Shown here: in pieces, positions 21,745-31,615 of the stretch
Numbering within the stretch: position 1 is the stretch's first letter
How the letters are laid out: every line of letters begins with the position of its first letter
NCBI RefSeq assembly: GCF_002927635.1
Contig: NZ_PRDS01000002.1
Location: forward strand, 372,001 to 436,000
Source of the DNA: Albidovulum inexpectatum
GTDB lineage: Bacteria > Pseudomonadota > Alphaproteobacteria > Rhodobacterales > Rhodobacteraceae
Length of the DNA stretch: 64,000 nucleotides
Direction: 5' to 3'
Notes under the pieces: model-generated
Told to the model about the DNA's origin: nothing
Databases searched by the model: none
Seen by the model: the letters and a program-made list of their open reading frames with translations, nothing else
Translations under genes and position numbers: made by a program

Positions 21745-21766
21745 GAACTGAACATACGTTCAATTC
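21745..21766. promoter_or_regulatory. 22-bp palindrome upstream of the leucine-degradation operon
   Basis: The sequence is GAACTGAAC-ATAC-GTTCAATTC. The 9-bp arms match at 8 of 9 positions around a 4-bp centre, and the core TGAAC-N4-GTTCA is perfect. It lies 15 bp before the start codon of isovaleryl-CoA dehydrogenase, overlapping the expected promoter, which suits a repressor operator. The shape fits a TetR-type dimer (proteobacterial leucine operons are known to be controlled by LiuR of the MerR family or LiuQ of the TetR family). No such regulator gene is in the window. Confidence 0.6.
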
Positions 21767-21872
21767 ATACGCCGCGCGCCGAGTCGGGTCAAGCGACACG
21801 ACGGAACACTTTGGCCCCGTTCGGGGTTGTGGCAGGGTGGCACCCCGCACGCGATGAATTCAGGAGCACACG

Positions 21873-22334
21873 ATGCCCGCAAAACCCCTGCTGCTTGCCG
21901 CAGCCGCAACATTGTTCGCATGGCCTCTGCATGCCGAAGTCGTCGGCAAGGTCGGCGTGGACTGGGTCGGCAACGATATCATCATCGAGGCCATTCCCGA
22001 CCCTGGCGTAAAGGGCGTAACCTGCCATGTGGCCTATTTCAGCCGCTCGATCATCGACCGGCTGAGCCAGGGCAACTGGTTCGAGGATCCGTCGTGGTCG
22101 GCACTGGACTGCCGCCAGACCGGCCCCATCGAGATCGGCGACATCGACCGCGACAGGAACGGCGAGAAGATCTTCTCGGAGGGGACCTCGCTGATCTTCA
22201 AGTCGCTGAGGGTCACAAGGATCTACGACGAACGCAATCGCACATTGATCTATCTGGCGCATGCCAACGAACTGACCCAGGGTTCGGGCAAGATGTCGAT
22301 CTCGACGGTGCCGCTCTTCGACGCCGCACAGTAG
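21873..22334 (+). CDS. creA: CreA family periplasmic protein
   Basis: This 153-residue protein has an N-terminal signal peptide ending around residue 21 (LFAWPLHA, then EVVGKVGVDW). The mature part follows the CreA family pattern closely: NDIIIEAIPDPGVKGVTCHV, SALDCRQTGPIEIGDI, FSEGTSLIFKSLRVTRIYD, and ISTVPLF at the end. Two cysteines, in VTCHV and LDCRQ, could pair in the periplasm. The function of CreA is not known. AGGAG precedes the ATG. It is transcribed divergently from the leucine operon. Confidence 0.88.
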   Translation: MPAKPLLLAAAATLFAWPLHAEVVGKVGVDWVGNDIIIEAIPDPGVKGVTCHVAYFSRSIIDRLSQGNWFEDPSWSALDCRQTGPIEIGDIDRDRNGEKIFSEGTSLIFKSLRVTRIYDERNRTLIYLAHANELTQGSGKMSISTVPLFDAAQ

Positions 22335-22356
22335 AGAATGCCGGCGCGAGACGCCT

Positions 22357-22716
22357 TCAGAAGCGCAATTTCGTGCGCCGCGGAGGCGTTTCGCTGCCCA
22401 TGACGATGATCAGCCCGAATACCAGCGGCACGATGAAGACCGTCAGATCGGGCGCGCCGTGACCCAGACTCGCGATATGGCCGGACATGGCGCTCCAGAA
22501 CCAGAAAACCGCTTGCGCGCCAAACGCCGCCACACCAAGCAAGGCGGCCCGGCGACGATGCGCGAAAATGGCCGCCAGCAGGATCGGGAAGGCGGTCCAC
22601 GCCATCTCGAAGGCGCCCACATCGACATTGCCGAGGCGGCGGGCAGCGACGTGCTCGGCCAGGGCGGGAATCATCAGGCTGATCGCAAACAGCGCGAGAA
22701 GGGTCAGGCGGGACAT
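22357..22716 (-). CDS. small hypothetical membrane protein
   Basis: This 119-residue protein has about four hydrophobic helices (first: LTLLALFAISLMIPALA; last: LTVFIVPLVFGLIIVMG) and a basic C-terminus. I do not recognise the family. The ATG 22716 was selected because AGGAG lies just upstream; a longer in-frame reading would run back into gph. It follows gph on the same strand after a 112-bp gap and converges with creA. Confidence 0.65.
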   Translation of the reverse strand: MSRLTLLALFAISLMIPALAEHVAARRLGNVDVGAFEMAWTAFPILLAAIFAHRRRAALLGVAAFGAQAVFWFWSAMSGHIASLGHGAPDLTVFIVPLVFGLIIVMGSETPPRRTKLRF

Positions 22717-22828
22717 TGGCAGATCTCCTGTCAGCAGCCGGAACCCTGTTCGGGGCGTAGCGCGCAGACAAGAAGCCGACCGGAAGGCACCCGTCGCGCG
22801 CAGAAGCCTGCCGATGGCCAGGAATGGC

Positions 22829-23491
22829 TCAGGCAAGAATCCGCTTGGCAAGCGCCCCCAGCCCGTCGAAATGGTCAAGCATTGCATCCGGGTTCAGCCG
22901 CGCGATTCCCGGCCCCTCTGGCCCGAAGGACACCATGACGACCGGGACGCGCGCCGCGCGAGCGGTCAGAAGATCCGTCTCGGTGTCGCCGATCAGGAAG
23001 GACCGCGCAACATCCCCGCCCACCACATCAACCGCCCGCCGATACGGCGCCGGATCGGGTTTGCGCACGGGCAGCGTGTCGGCCCCCACCAGCGCGCCGA
23101 AGAGGTCCAGCACTCCCAGATGCCGCAGCAGGATACGTGCCAGCCGTTCGGGCTTGTTCGTGCAGATGGCGGTGCGATACCCCGCGCGCAGCAGCGCCTC
23201 GACCGCCTCGGCTGCTCCGGGATACAGCTGCGTATGATTGGCGATACCCTCTTCGTAGGCCTGCAGCAGGACGGGATAATCCGCCTCGACCTCGGCCTCG
23301 CCACCGATACCCAGCCGCCGATAGCCCAGCCGCAGCATCGCGCGCCCGCCATGAAAGGCCGTCAATGCATCCGCCACCGGATCCAGTACATCGCCATGCC
23401 CCCTGCGCCGGAAACAGGCGTTCGCCGCCGCGATCAGATCGGCCGAGGTATCGGCCAGTGTTCCATCCAGATCGAAGACGATCGTTCCCAT
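22829..23491 (-). CDS. gph: phosphoglycolate phosphatase (HAD family)
   Basis: This haloacid-dehalogenase-type phosphatase (220 residues) probably hydrolyses 2-phosphoglycolate. Motif I VFDLDGTLADT has the nucleophile D7 and D9. A helical cap follows, then motif II ICTNKPE, the lysine in VRKPDPAPYRRAV, and motif IV FLIGDTETDLLTA. AGGAGA precedes ATG 23491, and longer readings were rejected. Substrate cannot be fixed from sequence, as related HAD enzymes share all motifs. Confidence 0.85.
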   Translation of the reverse strand: MGTIVFDLDGTLADTSADLIAAANACFRRRGHGDVLDPVADALTAFHGGRAMLRLGYRRLGIGGEAEVEADYPVLLQAYEEGIANHTQLYPGAAEAVEALLRAGYRTAICTNKPERLARILLRHLGVLDLFGALVGADTLPVRKPDPAPYRRAVDVVGGDVARSFLIGDTETDLLTARAARVPVVMVSFGPEGPGIARLNPDAMLDHFDGLGALAKRILA

Positions 23492-23597
23492 GTTTCTCTC
23501 CTGCTGTAACCTGGCGTAAGGAGATGTGATGCCGCCACCCCTTGCGACCCGCCGGGTCATGGGTAAAACCTGCGCAACCCCAAGGGAAGACGAATTC

Positions 23598-24959
23598 ATG
23601 AGCAGATCCACCGCACTTGTCATTCTGGCCGCGGGCCAGGGCACACGCATGAACTCGGACCTGCCGAAGGTCCTGCACAAGCTGGCGGGGGCGCCTGTCC
23701 TCGCTCACGCGATGCGCGCAGGCGCCCAGATCGAGCCCGATCGCACGATCGTCGTCACTGGGCACGAGGCCGAGCAGGTCGAGCAAGCGGTGCGCGAATT
23801 CGACGAAGCCGCCATCTGCGTGCGCCAGACGGAACAGCTGGGCACCGGTCACGCCGTGGCACAGGCGCTGCCCGCGCTGGAAGGTTTCAGCGGACGGGTG
23901 ATCATCCTGTACGGCGACACGCCGCTGGTTCGGCCCGAAACCCTGCAGGCGCTGGCCGACAACCCCGCCGAGATCGCGATCACGGGCTTTCACGCGGCCG
24001 ACCCGCGCCGCTACGGCCGGCTGATCACCTCGGATCGGGGTCTTGAGCGCATCGTCGAATTCAAGGATGCAAAAGATGAAGAACGCGCCATAAGCCTTTG
24101 TAATGGCGGCATGATGGCGGTGTCATACCCGCTTCTGGCCGAATTGCTGGCAGAGATGAAGAACGACAATGCGGCCGGAGAATACTATCTGACCGACCTG
24201 GTTTCCCTGGCCCGGGCCAGAGGTGCCCAGGCGGCCGTCGTGATGTGCAAGGAAGACGAGGTCCTGGGCGTCGATACCCGCAGCCAGCTTGCCCGCGCCG
24301 AAGCCCTGTTCCAGGCGCGCGCCCGGGCCGAGGCGCTGGAGAACGGCGTCACGCTGACCGCACCTGAAACCGTGTTCTTCGCGTTCGATACCGTCATCGG
24401 CCGCGACGCCATCGTTGGCCCCAATGTCGTCTTCGGTTCCGGCGTGACGGTCGAATCCGGGGCCGAGATCCGCGCCTTCTGTCATCTCGAGGGTTGCCAC
24501 ATCTCGCGCGGGGCGACGGTCGGGCCTTTCGCCCGGTTGCGTCCCGGCGCGGAACTGGCCGAGGATGTGCATGTGGGCAATTTCGTCGAGATCAAGAACG
24601 CAATCCTCGACGAAGGCGTCAAGGTCGGCCATCTCAGCTATCTGGGCGATGCCCATGTGGGCGAGCACACGAATATCGGCGCGGGTACGATCACCTGCAA
24701 CTATGACGGGGTGATGAAGCACCGCACCGAAATCGGTGCGCGCGCCTTCATCGGATCGGACACGATGCTTGTGGCCCCCGTGCGTATCGGCGCGGGCGCA
24801 TTCACGGCCACTGGATCGGTGATCACGCAGGACGTGCCTGCCGAGGCTTTGGCCATCGCCCGCGCGCGTCAGGAAAACAAGCCGGGCTTTGCCACGCGCC
24901 TTGTCGAGAAACTCAAGAAAGCCAAGGCCGCCCGCGCGGCCCGGCGGGAGCTGAACTGA
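23598..24959 (+). CDS. glmU: bifunctional UDP-N-acetylglucosamine pyrophosphorylase / glucosamine-1-phosphate acetyltransferase
   Basis: This enzyme makes UDP-GlcNAc for peptidoglycan and lipopolysaccharide. The N-terminal nucleotidyltransferase domain begins LVILAAGQGTRMNSDLPK, and from about residue 245 a left-handed beta-helix of hexapeptide repeats carries the acetyltransferase (HLSYLGDAHVGEHTNIGAG). The length of 453 residues is normal. The start ATG 23598 fits the family, but an in-frame ATG at 23529 sits 5 bp after a much better AAGGAG and would add 23 residues. It is followed by glmS after one base. Confidence 0.95.
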   Translation: MSRSTALVILAAGQGTRMNSDLPKVLHKLAGAPVLAHAMRAGAQIEPDRTIVVTGHEAEQVEQAVREFDEAAICVRQTEQLGTGHAVAQALPALEGFSGRVIILYGDTPLVRPETLQALADNPAEIAITGFHAADPRRYGRLITSDRGLERIVEFKDAKDEERAISLCNGGMMAVSYPLLAELLAEMKNDNAAGEYYLTDLVSLARARGAQAAVVMCKEDEVLGVDTRSQLARAEALFQARARAEALENGVTLTAPETVFFAFDTVIGRDAIVGPNVVFGSGVTVESGAEIRAFCHLEGCHISRGATVGPFARLRPGAELAEDVHVGNFVEIKNAILDEGVKVGHLSYLGDAHVGEHTNIGAGTITCNYDGVMKHRTEIGARAFIGSDTMLVAPVRIGAGAFTATGSVITQDVPAEALAIARARQENKPGFATRLVEKLKKAKAARAARRELN

Positions 24960-24960
24960 C

Positions 24961-26775
24961 ATGTGCGGTATCGTCGGAGTACTGGGCAACCACGAAGCCG
25001 CCCCGATTCTGGTCGAGGCTCTGAAACGACTGGAATATCGCGGCTACGATTCGGCTGGGATCGCGACGGTCAACAATGGCCGCCTGGATCGTCGCCGCGC
25101 GGTGGGAAAGCTGGTGAACCTGTCGGACCTTCTGGTGCACGAACCTCTGCCCGGCAAGGTTGGCATCGGCCATACGCGCTGGGCCACGCACGGGGCCGCG
25201 ACGCTGGGCAACGCCCATCCGCATGTGTCGGGTCCCGTCGCCGTCGTCCATAACGGCATCATCGAAAACTTTCGCGAGCTGCGCGAGGAACTCGCCACCA
25301 ACGGCCTGCGCTGCGAAACCGATACCGACACCGAAATCGTCGCCCTTCTCGCGCGGCATTACATGGATCAGGGCCTGCCCCCACGCGAAGCCGCCCGCAG
25401 GACGATCCATCGCCTGCGCGGCGCCTTTGCCCTGCTGTTCCTGTTCGAAGGCGAAGACGACCTGCTGATCGCGGCACGGCAGGGGTCGCCTCTGGCCATC
25501 GGTCATGGGCAGGGTGAAATGTTCGTGGGCTCCGATGCCATCGCTCTGGCCCCCCTCACCGACCGCATCACCTATCTGGAAGAGGGGGACCATGCCTTCA
25601 TCACCCGCAGCGGTGTCGAGATCTTCGACGCGCAGGACCAGCCGGTGACGCGCGAACCGGTCAAGGTGAGCATCGATGCCGCGCGCATCGAAAAGGGCGG
25701 CTACAAGCATTTCATGGCCAAGGAAATCGCCGAACAGCCCGTGGTGCTTGCCGATGCCCTGCGCCATTACGTGCCCGGTGAACGCCTGAACCTGCCCGAG
25801 ACGCTTGATTTCAGCAGCCTTGACCGGCTGACGCTGGTGGCCTGCGGCACGGCCTTCTATGCCTGCCAGATCGCCAAATACTGGTTCGAGACGCTGGCCG
25901 CCCTGCCCTGCGAGGTCGATATCGCTTCGGAATTCCGCTATCGCGAGCCGCCCCTGCCGCAGCGGTCGTTCGCGATCTTCGTCAGCCAGTCGGGCGAAAC
26001 CGCCGATACACTGGCCGCGCTGCGCTATTGCCGGGGGCGTGTCGCGCGCGTCATTTCGGTCGTAAATGTCGAAACCTCGACCATGGCGCGCGAGTCCGAT
26101 CTGGCATTGCCGATCATGGCCGGGCCGGAAGTCGGCGTTGCCTCGACCAAGGCCTTTACCTGCCAATTGGCGGTCCTGTTCCTGATGGCGCTCAAGGCCG
26201 GACTTGATCGCGGCACGATCGATCAGGACCGCTTGCGGCAGCTTCTCGATTCCCTCAACCGCCTGCCCGGCCTGATGAACCAGGCAATTGGCAGCGAGAG
26301 CGAAATCGCCCGCATCGCCGAAAGCGTGGCCGAGGCACAGGATGTCCTGTTCCTGGGCCGCGGGGCGATGTTCCCGCTGGCGATGGAAGGGGCGCTGAAA
26401 CTCAAGGAAATCAGCTATATCCACGCCGAAGGTTACGCGTCGGGCGAACTGAAGCATGGCCCCATCGCGCTGATCGACAAGACTGTTCCGGTCATCGTCT
26501 TGGCGCCGCGCGACAGGCTGTTCGACAAGACCGTGTCGAACATGCAGGAGGTCATGGCCCGGCACGGCAAGGTCGTTCTGATCACCGACCGCGAGGGCGA
26601 GAACGCGGCCGCCGACGGCACCTGGCGCAGCCTGGTCATGCCCGAGGTGGCGCCCGAGCTTGCGCCGATCCTTTATGCCGTTCCGGCCCAGCTTCTGGCC
26701 TATCATGCAGCCGTGGCGAAGGGCACGGATGTGGACCAGCCGCGAAACCTTGCCAAATCGGTGACCGTCGAATGA
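24961..26775 (+). CDS. glmS: glutamine-fructose-6-phosphate aminotransferase
   Basis: This enzyme converts fructose-6-phosphate and glutamine to glucosamine-6-phosphate, the first step toward UDP-GlcNAc. The N-terminal glutaminase begins MCGIVGVLGN (Cys2 nucleophile after Met removal), with RLEYRGYDSAGIA and TRWATHG. Two SIS sugar-isomerase domains follow (SQSGETADTLAALRY and RGAMFPLAMEGALKLKEISY), and the C-terminus is AKSVTVE as in the family. It is 604 residues and cotranscribed with glmU. Confidence 0.97.
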   Translation: MCGIVGVLGNHEAAPILVEALKRLEYRGYDSAGIATVNNGRLDRRRAVGKLVNLSDLLVHEPLPGKVGIGHTRWATHGAATLGNAHPHVSGPVAVVHNGIIENFRELREELATNGLRCETDTDTEIVALLARHYMDQGLPPREAARRTIHRLRGAFALLFLFEGEDDLLIAARQGSPLAIGHGQGEMFVGSDAIALAPLTDRITYLEEGDHAFITRSGVEIFDAQDQPVTREPVKVSIDAARIEKGGYKHFMAKEIAEQPVVLADALRHYVPGERLNLPETLDFSSLDRLTLVACGTAFYACQIAKYWFETLAALPCEVDIASEFRYREPPLPQRSFAIFVSQSGETADTLAALRYCRGRVARVISVVNVETSTMARESDLALPIMAGPEVGVASTKAFTCQLAVLFLMALKAGLDRGTIDQDRLRQLLDSLNRLPGLMNQAIGSESEIARIAESVAEAQDVLFLGRGAMFPLAMEGALKLKEISYIHAEGYASGELKHGPIALIDKTVPVIVLAPRDRLFDKTVSNMQEVMARHGKVVLITDREGENAAADGTWRSLVMPEVAPELAPILYAVPAQLLAYHAAVAKGTDVDQPRNLAKSVTVE

Positions 26776-27383
26776 CGCCGGAACAGGCTCTGGCGCAACT
26801 TTCGGCACTGGTTCCCGAAGACGCCGCGCCGGGGCGGCACGAACTGGGCGTTCCGGCCGCGGCCCTGGATACCTGCGCGCGCGGCTGGCGCCAAAGCCTT
26901 GATCTGGGCACGCGGCTGCGGCTGGCCGATGCCCTTTGGCAGCAGCGATTTGCCGAAGCGCGGATCGCTGCCGCGAAACTGCTGACGCAGGCGCGGCTTG
27001 ACGATGACACGGCCGTCTGGGAGCGGGTCCGTACCTGGCTGCCCGTGATCAACCGGCGCGACCTGGCTGATGCCGTCGCTGCGGTGGGGGAGCGGCGGTT
27101 GATCGCCCTGCCCGACCGTATGGACGAGGTCGAACGTTGGATTGCCGCGCCGCGTGGCTTCACCCGCCGCGCCGCCTTTCTGATGACGCAGCCCTGGGCA
27201 CGGATGACTCATCCCAAACCCGCGGATATCGTGATCCGCGAGCGCGCCCTGGAATGGGCCATGCGCCTGAGAGCGGATCCAAGCCGCGAGGTACGCCACG
27301 CGGTCCAGACATGGCTGGCGCGCCTGAAACGCCACGATCCAGAGCGCGCAGCGGCCTTCGTCAGGGGCAAGCCGGGCGAATAG
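26772..27383 (+). CDS. AlkD-like HEAT-repeat protein (DNA alkylation repair family)
   Basis: This 203-residue all-helical protein overlaps the glmS stop as ATGA. By hand alignment it follows the AlkD glycosylase fold: the helix [13 protein letters not shown], the segment [16 protein letters not shown] at the active-site Asp region, [13 protein letters not shown] with the conserved Arg, and [13 protein letters not shown]. The Asp (RRD) and Arg (TRRAAF) are kept, but the tryptophans preceding the Asp in Bacillus AlkD are arginines here. It may be a diverged glycosylase or a non-catalytic DNA-binding relative. Confidence 0.7.
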   Translation: MTPEQALAQLSALVPEDAAPGRHELGVPAAALDTCARGWRQSLDLGTRLRLADALWQQRFAEARIAAAKLLTQARLDDDTAVWERVRTWLPVINRRDLADAVAAVGERRLIALPDRMDEVERWIAAPRGFTRRAAFLMTQPWARMTHPKPADIVIRERALEWAMRLRADPSREVRHAVQTWLARLKRHDPERAAAFVRGKPGE

Positions 27384-27445
27384 GTCGCAACCGAAAGTGC
27401 CGATTCTCCTTGTCGGGGAGACGCCCCGCTTCTACTGTTTGTCGC

Positions 27446-28447
27446 ATGACCCCGCTGATAGATCCATTCGCTCGGCCGATCTCCTACCTGCGCGTTTCGG
27501 TGACGGACCGCTGCGACTTCCGCTGCACCTATTGCATGGCGGAACACATGCAGTTCCTGCCCAAGAAGGATCTGCTGACGCTGGAAGAACTCGACCGCCT
27601 GTGCTCGACCTTCATCCGGCTGGGCGTGCGCAAGCTGCGCATCACGGGCGGCGAACCGCTTGTACGGCGCGACATCATGACCTTTTTCCGCGGCATGTCG
27701 CGCCATCTGGACAGCGGCGCCTTGCAGGAACTGACGCTGACCACGAACGGGTCGCAGCTGGGCCGCTTTGCCGACGATCTGTATTCCTGCGGGGTCCGGC
27801 GGGTGAACGTTTCGCTGGATACGCTGGATCCGGCGAAGTTCCAGAAGATCACGCGCTGGGGCCGATTGCAGCAGGTGCTGGACGGGATCGAGGCCGCCAA
27901 GCGCGCGGGGCTTAAGATCAAGATCAATACCGTTGCGCTGAAGGACTTCAACGAGGACGAACTGTTCCCGCTGATCGACTGGTGCGCGGCACAGCGTTTC
28001 GACCTGACCTTCATCGAGGTCATGCCGATGGGCGAGATGGGAGAAGAGGTCCGGCTGGGCCAGTACTGGTCGCTGCAGGATCTTCGTACGCGGATCGAAC
28101 AGCGTCACGCTCTGACCGACCTGGCCGAACGCACGGGCGGGCCCGCGCGCTATGTCCGCGTCGAGGAAACGGGCCAGAAGATCGGGTTCATCACGCCGCT
28201 GTCCCACAATTTCTGCGAAAGCTGCAACCGCGTGCGCGTGACCTGTACGGGCGAGCTGTATATGTGCCTGGGCCAGGAAGATCGCGCCGATCTGCGCGCG
28301 CCCCTGCGGGCATCGGTGGATGATGCCCTGCTGGAACAGGCGATCCGCGCAGCCATTGCGCGCAAGCCCAAGGGGCACGACTTCGACTATTCCCGTCAGG
28401 GCGTGAAGGGCCAGGTCAGCCGCCACATGAGTCACACCGGCGGCTAG
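27446..28447 (+). CDS. moaA: GTP 3',8-cyclase
   Basis: This radical SAM enzyme starts molybdenum cofactor synthesis (333 residues). The SAM cluster ligands are C23, C27 and C30 in [10 protein letters not shown]. The glycine-rich [11 protein letters not shown] follows. The second [4Fe-4S] cluster near the C-terminus is in [13 protein letters not shown], and the protein ends in the catalytically required Gly-Gly. The ATG 27446 starts 62 bp after the AlkD-like gene. A strong bidirectional terminator follows. Confidence 0.96.
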   Translation: MTPLIDPFARPISYLRVSVTDRCDFRCTYCMAEHMQFLPKKDLLTLEELDRLCSTFIRLGVRKLRITGGEPLVRRDIMTFFRGMSRHLDSGALQELTLTTNGSQLGRFADDLYSCGVRRVNVSLDTLDPAKFQKITRWGRLQQVLDGIEAAKRAGLKIKINTVALKDFNEDELFPLIDWCAAQRFDLTFIEVMPMGEMGEEVRLGQYWSLQDLRTRIEQRHALTDLAERTGGPARYVRVEETGQKIGFITPLSHNFCESCNRVRVTCTGELYMCLGQEDRADLRAPLRASVDDALLEQAIRAAIARKPKGHDFDYSRQGVKGQVSRHMSHTGG

Positions 28448-28467
28448 GTGCCCGCCAGGCGGAATGG

Positions 28468-28501
28468 AAAACGCCCGGCGCGATCAAGGCCCGGGCGTTT
28501 T
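28468..28501. terminator. bidirectional rho-independent terminator between moaA and lepA
   Basis: AAAACGCCCGG (28468-28478) and CCGGGCGTTTT (28491-28501) form a perfect 11-bp stem around a 12-nt loop. The T-run on one strand and the A-run on the other allow it to end both the rightward moaA transcript and the leftward lepA transcript. Confidence 0.9.
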
Positions 28502-28523
28502 GCATTCAAGGATCGGCCGCAGA

Positions 28524-30323
28524 TCAATTGTCCATCTTCAGCGCGTTGATGAATGCCTGCTGCGGGATCTCGACCTTGCCGAACTGGCGCATCTTCTTCT
28601 TCCCCGCCTTCTGTTTCTCCAGAAGCTTCTTCTTGCGCGTGACGTCACCGCCATAGCACTTGGCGGTCACGTCCTTGCGCAACGCGGGGATGGTTTCGCG
28701 CGCGATCACCCGGCCACCAATCGCAGCCTGAATCGGGATCTTGAACATGTGTCGCGGGATCAGCTCCTTGAGCTTTTCGCACATGACGCGGCCGCGCGCC
28801 TCGGCCCGATCGCGATGCACCATGATCGACAGAGCATCCACGGGCTCTTCGTTCACCAGGATCTGCATCTTGACCAGATTGTCCTCGCGGTAGCCGATCA
28901 TCTGGTAGTCGAAGCTGGCATAGCCCTTGGTCACCGATTTCAGGCGATCGTAGAAGTCGAACACGACCTCGGCCAAGGGCAGGTCATAGACCACCATCGC
29001 CCGGTTGCCCGCATAGGTCAGGTCCAGCTGAATGCCGCGGCGATCTTGGCAAAGCTTCAGCACGTCGCCCAGATAGTCGTCCGGCACCATGATCGTGGCC
29101 TTGATGCGCGGCTCCTCGATGTGATCGATATGGGTCAGGTCGGGCATGTCCGCGGGGTTGTGCAGGTCGCGTACCGTCCCGTCGCGCATGTGGATCTTGT
29201 AGACGACCGAAGGCGCGGTGGTGATCAGGTCCAGCCCGTATTCGCGCTCCAGCCGGTCACGCACGACTTCAAGGTGCAACAGCCCCAGGAAACCCATGCG
29301 GAAGCCAAAGCCCAGCGCGGCAGAGGTCTCCATCTCGAAGGTAAAGGAGGCGTCGTTCAGCGCCAGTTTCTCGATCGCGTCGCGCAGATCCTCGAAATCG
29401 TTGGCATCGACCGGGAACAGGCCGCAGAAGACGACCGGGATCGACGGTTTGAAGCCAGGCAGAGGCGCATCACAAGGCTTCTTTTCATGGGTGATCGTAT
29501 CACCCACGCGCGTGTCGCGCACCTGCTTGATCGAAGCCGTCAGCACGCCGATCTCGCCGGGTCCCAGTTCGGGGATATCCACCATCCTGGGCTTCAGGAC
29601 GGCCAGCTTGTCGACGCCATAGACGGCGCCGGTCTGCATCATCTTGATCCGATCGCCCTTGCGGATCACGCCGTCGATGACCCGAATCATGACGACAACA
29701 CCCAGATAGGGATCGTACCAGCTGTCGACCAGCATCGCTTTCAGCGGCGCGTTCCGGTCGCCCTTGGGCGCGGGCAGGCGATGCACGATCGCCTCGAGCA
29801 CGTCGGGAATGCCCTGCCCCGTCTTGGCGCTGATCGGGATCGCGTCACTTGCATCGATGCCGATGACGTCCTCGATCTCGGCCTTGACGCGCTCGGGGTC
29901 GGCGGCGGGCAGGTCGATCTTGTTCAGCACCGGCACCAGCTCATGGTCGGCATCGATCGCCTGATAGGCATTGGCCAGGGTCTGCGCCTCGACGCCCTGG
30001 GTTGCGTCCACGACCAGCAGGCTGCCCTCGACCGCGCGCATGGAGCGCGAAACCTCATAGGCAAAGTCCACATGGCCCGGCGTGTCGATCAGGTTCAGGA
30101 TATAGGTCTTCCCGTCCTTCGCCGGATATTCGATGCGCACCGTCTGAGCCTTGATCGTGATGCCCCGCTCGCGCTCGATATCCATGTTGTCCAGGATCTG
30201 GTCCTTCATCTCGCGCTCGGCGACGGTTCCGGTCAGCTGGATCAGCCGATCGGCCAGAGTGGACTTGCCGTGGTCGATATGCGCCACGATGGAGAAGTTT
30301 CGGATCTGAGAAAGCTCGGTCAT
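28524..30323 (-). CDS. lepA: elongation factor 4 (LepA)
   Basis: This is a ribosome-associated translational GTPase that acts in translation quality or ribosome biogenesis. The G1 motif AHIDHGKST is at residues 14-22, then [11 protein letters not shown] (switch I), DTPGHVDF (G3) and [10 protein letters not shown] (G4), followed by elongation-factor domains II to V and the LepA-specific C-terminus ending near [12 protein letters not shown]. The length of 599 residues is normal. ATG 30323 is the family start, and longer in-frame readings upstream lie in the 58-bp gap and zapE. Confidence 0.96.
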   Translation of the reverse strand: MTELSQIRNFSIVAHIDHGKSTLADRLIQLTGTVAEREMKDQILDNMDIERERGITIKAQTVRIEYPAKDGKTYILNLIDTPGHVDFAYEVSRSMRAVEGSLLVVDATQGVEAQTLANAYQAIDADHELVPVLNKIDLPAADPERVKAEIEDVIGIDASDAIPISAKTGQGIPDVLEAIVHRLPAPKGDRNAPLKAMLVDSWYDPYLGVVVMIRVIDGVIRKGDRIKMMQTGAVYGVDKLAVLKPRMVDIPELGPGEIGVLTASIKQVRDTRVGDTITHEKKPCDAPLPGFKPSIPVVFCGLFPVDANDFEDLRDAIEKLALNDASFTFEMETSAALGFGFRMGFLGLLHLEVVRDRLEREYGLDLITTAPSVVYKIHMRDGTVRDLHNPADMPDLTHIDHIEEPRIKATIMVPDDYLGDVLKLCQDRRGIQLDLTYAGNRAMVVYDLPLAEVVFDFYDRLKSVTKGYASFDYQMIGYREDNLVKMQILVNEEPVDALSIMVHRDRAEARGRVMCEKLKELIPRHMFKIPIQAAIGGRVIARETIPALRKDVTAKCYGGDVTRKKKLLEKQKAGKKKMRQFGKVEIPQQAFINALKMDN

Positions 30324-30381
30324 GATCAGCGGGATATGCGCGGGATTTGATCGCCGGTCAATGGGGTGCGCGCATCGCCGG

Positions 30382-31494
30382 TCAGCCGCCCTGCGAAACC
30401 GGGGCCGTCTCCTCGATGGCCCAGTCAGCGGATTGCATCTCGCGCAACCGGCTGACCGTGCGTTCGAACTCGAACGCACCCTCGCCTTCGACATACAGCG
30501 ATTCGGGCTCGGCCTCGGCCGAGCAGATGATGCGCACCCGCGCCTCGTATAGCGCGTCGATCAACGTCACGAAACGACGCGCCTCGTTGAAATTCTCGGC
30601 CGACAGGCGCGGGATCTCCTCGATGATCAGCACGCGCGTCGCTTCGGCAATGGCCAGGTAATCGGCAGGCCCCAAGGGGCGCCCGCACAGGTCCCAAAAC
30701 CGCGCACGCGCGACACCCGCGTGATAGTCGGGCAACACGACCTCGCGCCCCTTGACGGTCAGCCGCAGCGGACCCTCGCCCCCGCCGCCGGTCAGCTCGG
30801 TCCAGATGCGGTCGATCCGGGCGCGCGCCTCGGCATTGGCGGGCGTGAACCAGACCTTTTCGCCCTGCAGACGATGACGGCGGTAATCCGTCTCGCTTTC
30901 GATCTGACGCACTTCAAGGTGACGTTTCAGAAGCGCGATGAAGGGCAGGAAAAGCTGACGGTTCAGGCCGTTCTTGTACAGATCGTCGGGCGGGCGGTTG
31001 GAGGTCGTGACCACCACCACGCCGCGGTCGAACAGCATCTGGAACAGCCGGCCCACGATCATCGCATCGGCAATGTCCGTGATCTGCATTTCGTCGAAGC
31101 AGAGCAGCCGCAGATCGTTGGCGATGCGTTCGGCCACGGGGCGGATTGCATCGTCAACGCCCGTCTTGCGCGCCTCGTGCAGGGCGGCCTGGACCTCTTG
31201 CATGAATGCATGGAAATGCACGCGCCGCTTTGCCTTGATGGCGACATTGGCATGGAACAGATCCATCAGCATGGATTTTCCGCGCCCCACACCACCCCAC
31301 AGATACAGCCCTCGAACGGGCTCTGCCTTGCGCGCGAACAGGCCCGAAAGCAAGCCCCTGGGGCGCTTCTCGGCCGCTTCGACGGCGGCGCGGATGCGTT
31401 CGAATTCCGACAGCAAGGCACGCTGAGCCGCGTCCGGCCGGATTTCGCCCGCATGAACCTTTTCGTCATAGATCTGGGTCAGGGTCCGGGTCAT
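30382..31494 (-). CDS. zapE: cell division protein ZapE / AFG1-like ATPase
   Basis: This AFG1-family AAA ATPase (370 residues) is known in E. coli to act on the Z-ring and in mitochondria in respiratory-chain quality control. Walker [13 protein letters not shown] is at residues 67-78, Walker [12 protein letters not shown] at about 130, and [19 protein letters not shown] provides the sensor region. The family motif [15 protein letters not shown] is near the C-terminus. It sits upstream of lepA on the same strand, with 58 bp between them. Confidence 0.93.
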   Translation of the reverse strand: MTRTLTQIYDEKVHAGEIRPDAAQRALLSEFERIRAAVEAAEKRPRGLLSGLFARKAEPVRGLYLWGGVGRGKSMLMDLFHANVAIKAKRRVHFHAFMQEVQAALHEARKTGVDDAIRPVAERIANDLRLLCFDEMQITDIADAMIVGRLFQMLFDRGVVVVTTSNRPPDDLYKNGLNRQLFLPFIALLKRHLEVRQIESETDYRRHRLQGEKVWFTPANAEARARIDRIWTELTGGGGEGPLRLTVKGREVVLPDYHAGVARARFWDLCGRPLGPADYLAIAEATRVLIIEEIPRLSAENFNEARRFVTLIDALYEARVRIICSAEAEPESLYVEGEGAFEFERTVSRLREMQSADWAIEETAPVSQGG

Positions 31495-31615
31495 GCCGCC
31501 AGATACCCCGCGCGGGATGAAAGGAAAAGACCGCACCTTCGTTCGATTGTCGCCCCCCGCGCAATCGGCTAACCTTTCCGCAATTGCATGAGGCAGCGAG
31601 CAGGCCCGCCCGCCG

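Noticed and set aside
23867-23882. A TGGCAC...CTGC element resembling a sigma-54 promoter
   Set aside because: It lies inside the glmU coding sequence with no gene start in range and mismatches the -12 box. Judged coincidence.
28468-28501. An attachment site or mobile-element end at the moaA/lepA junction
   Set aside because: The inverted repeat has T/A runs on both sides and sits between convergent genes, which fits an ordinary bidirectional terminator.
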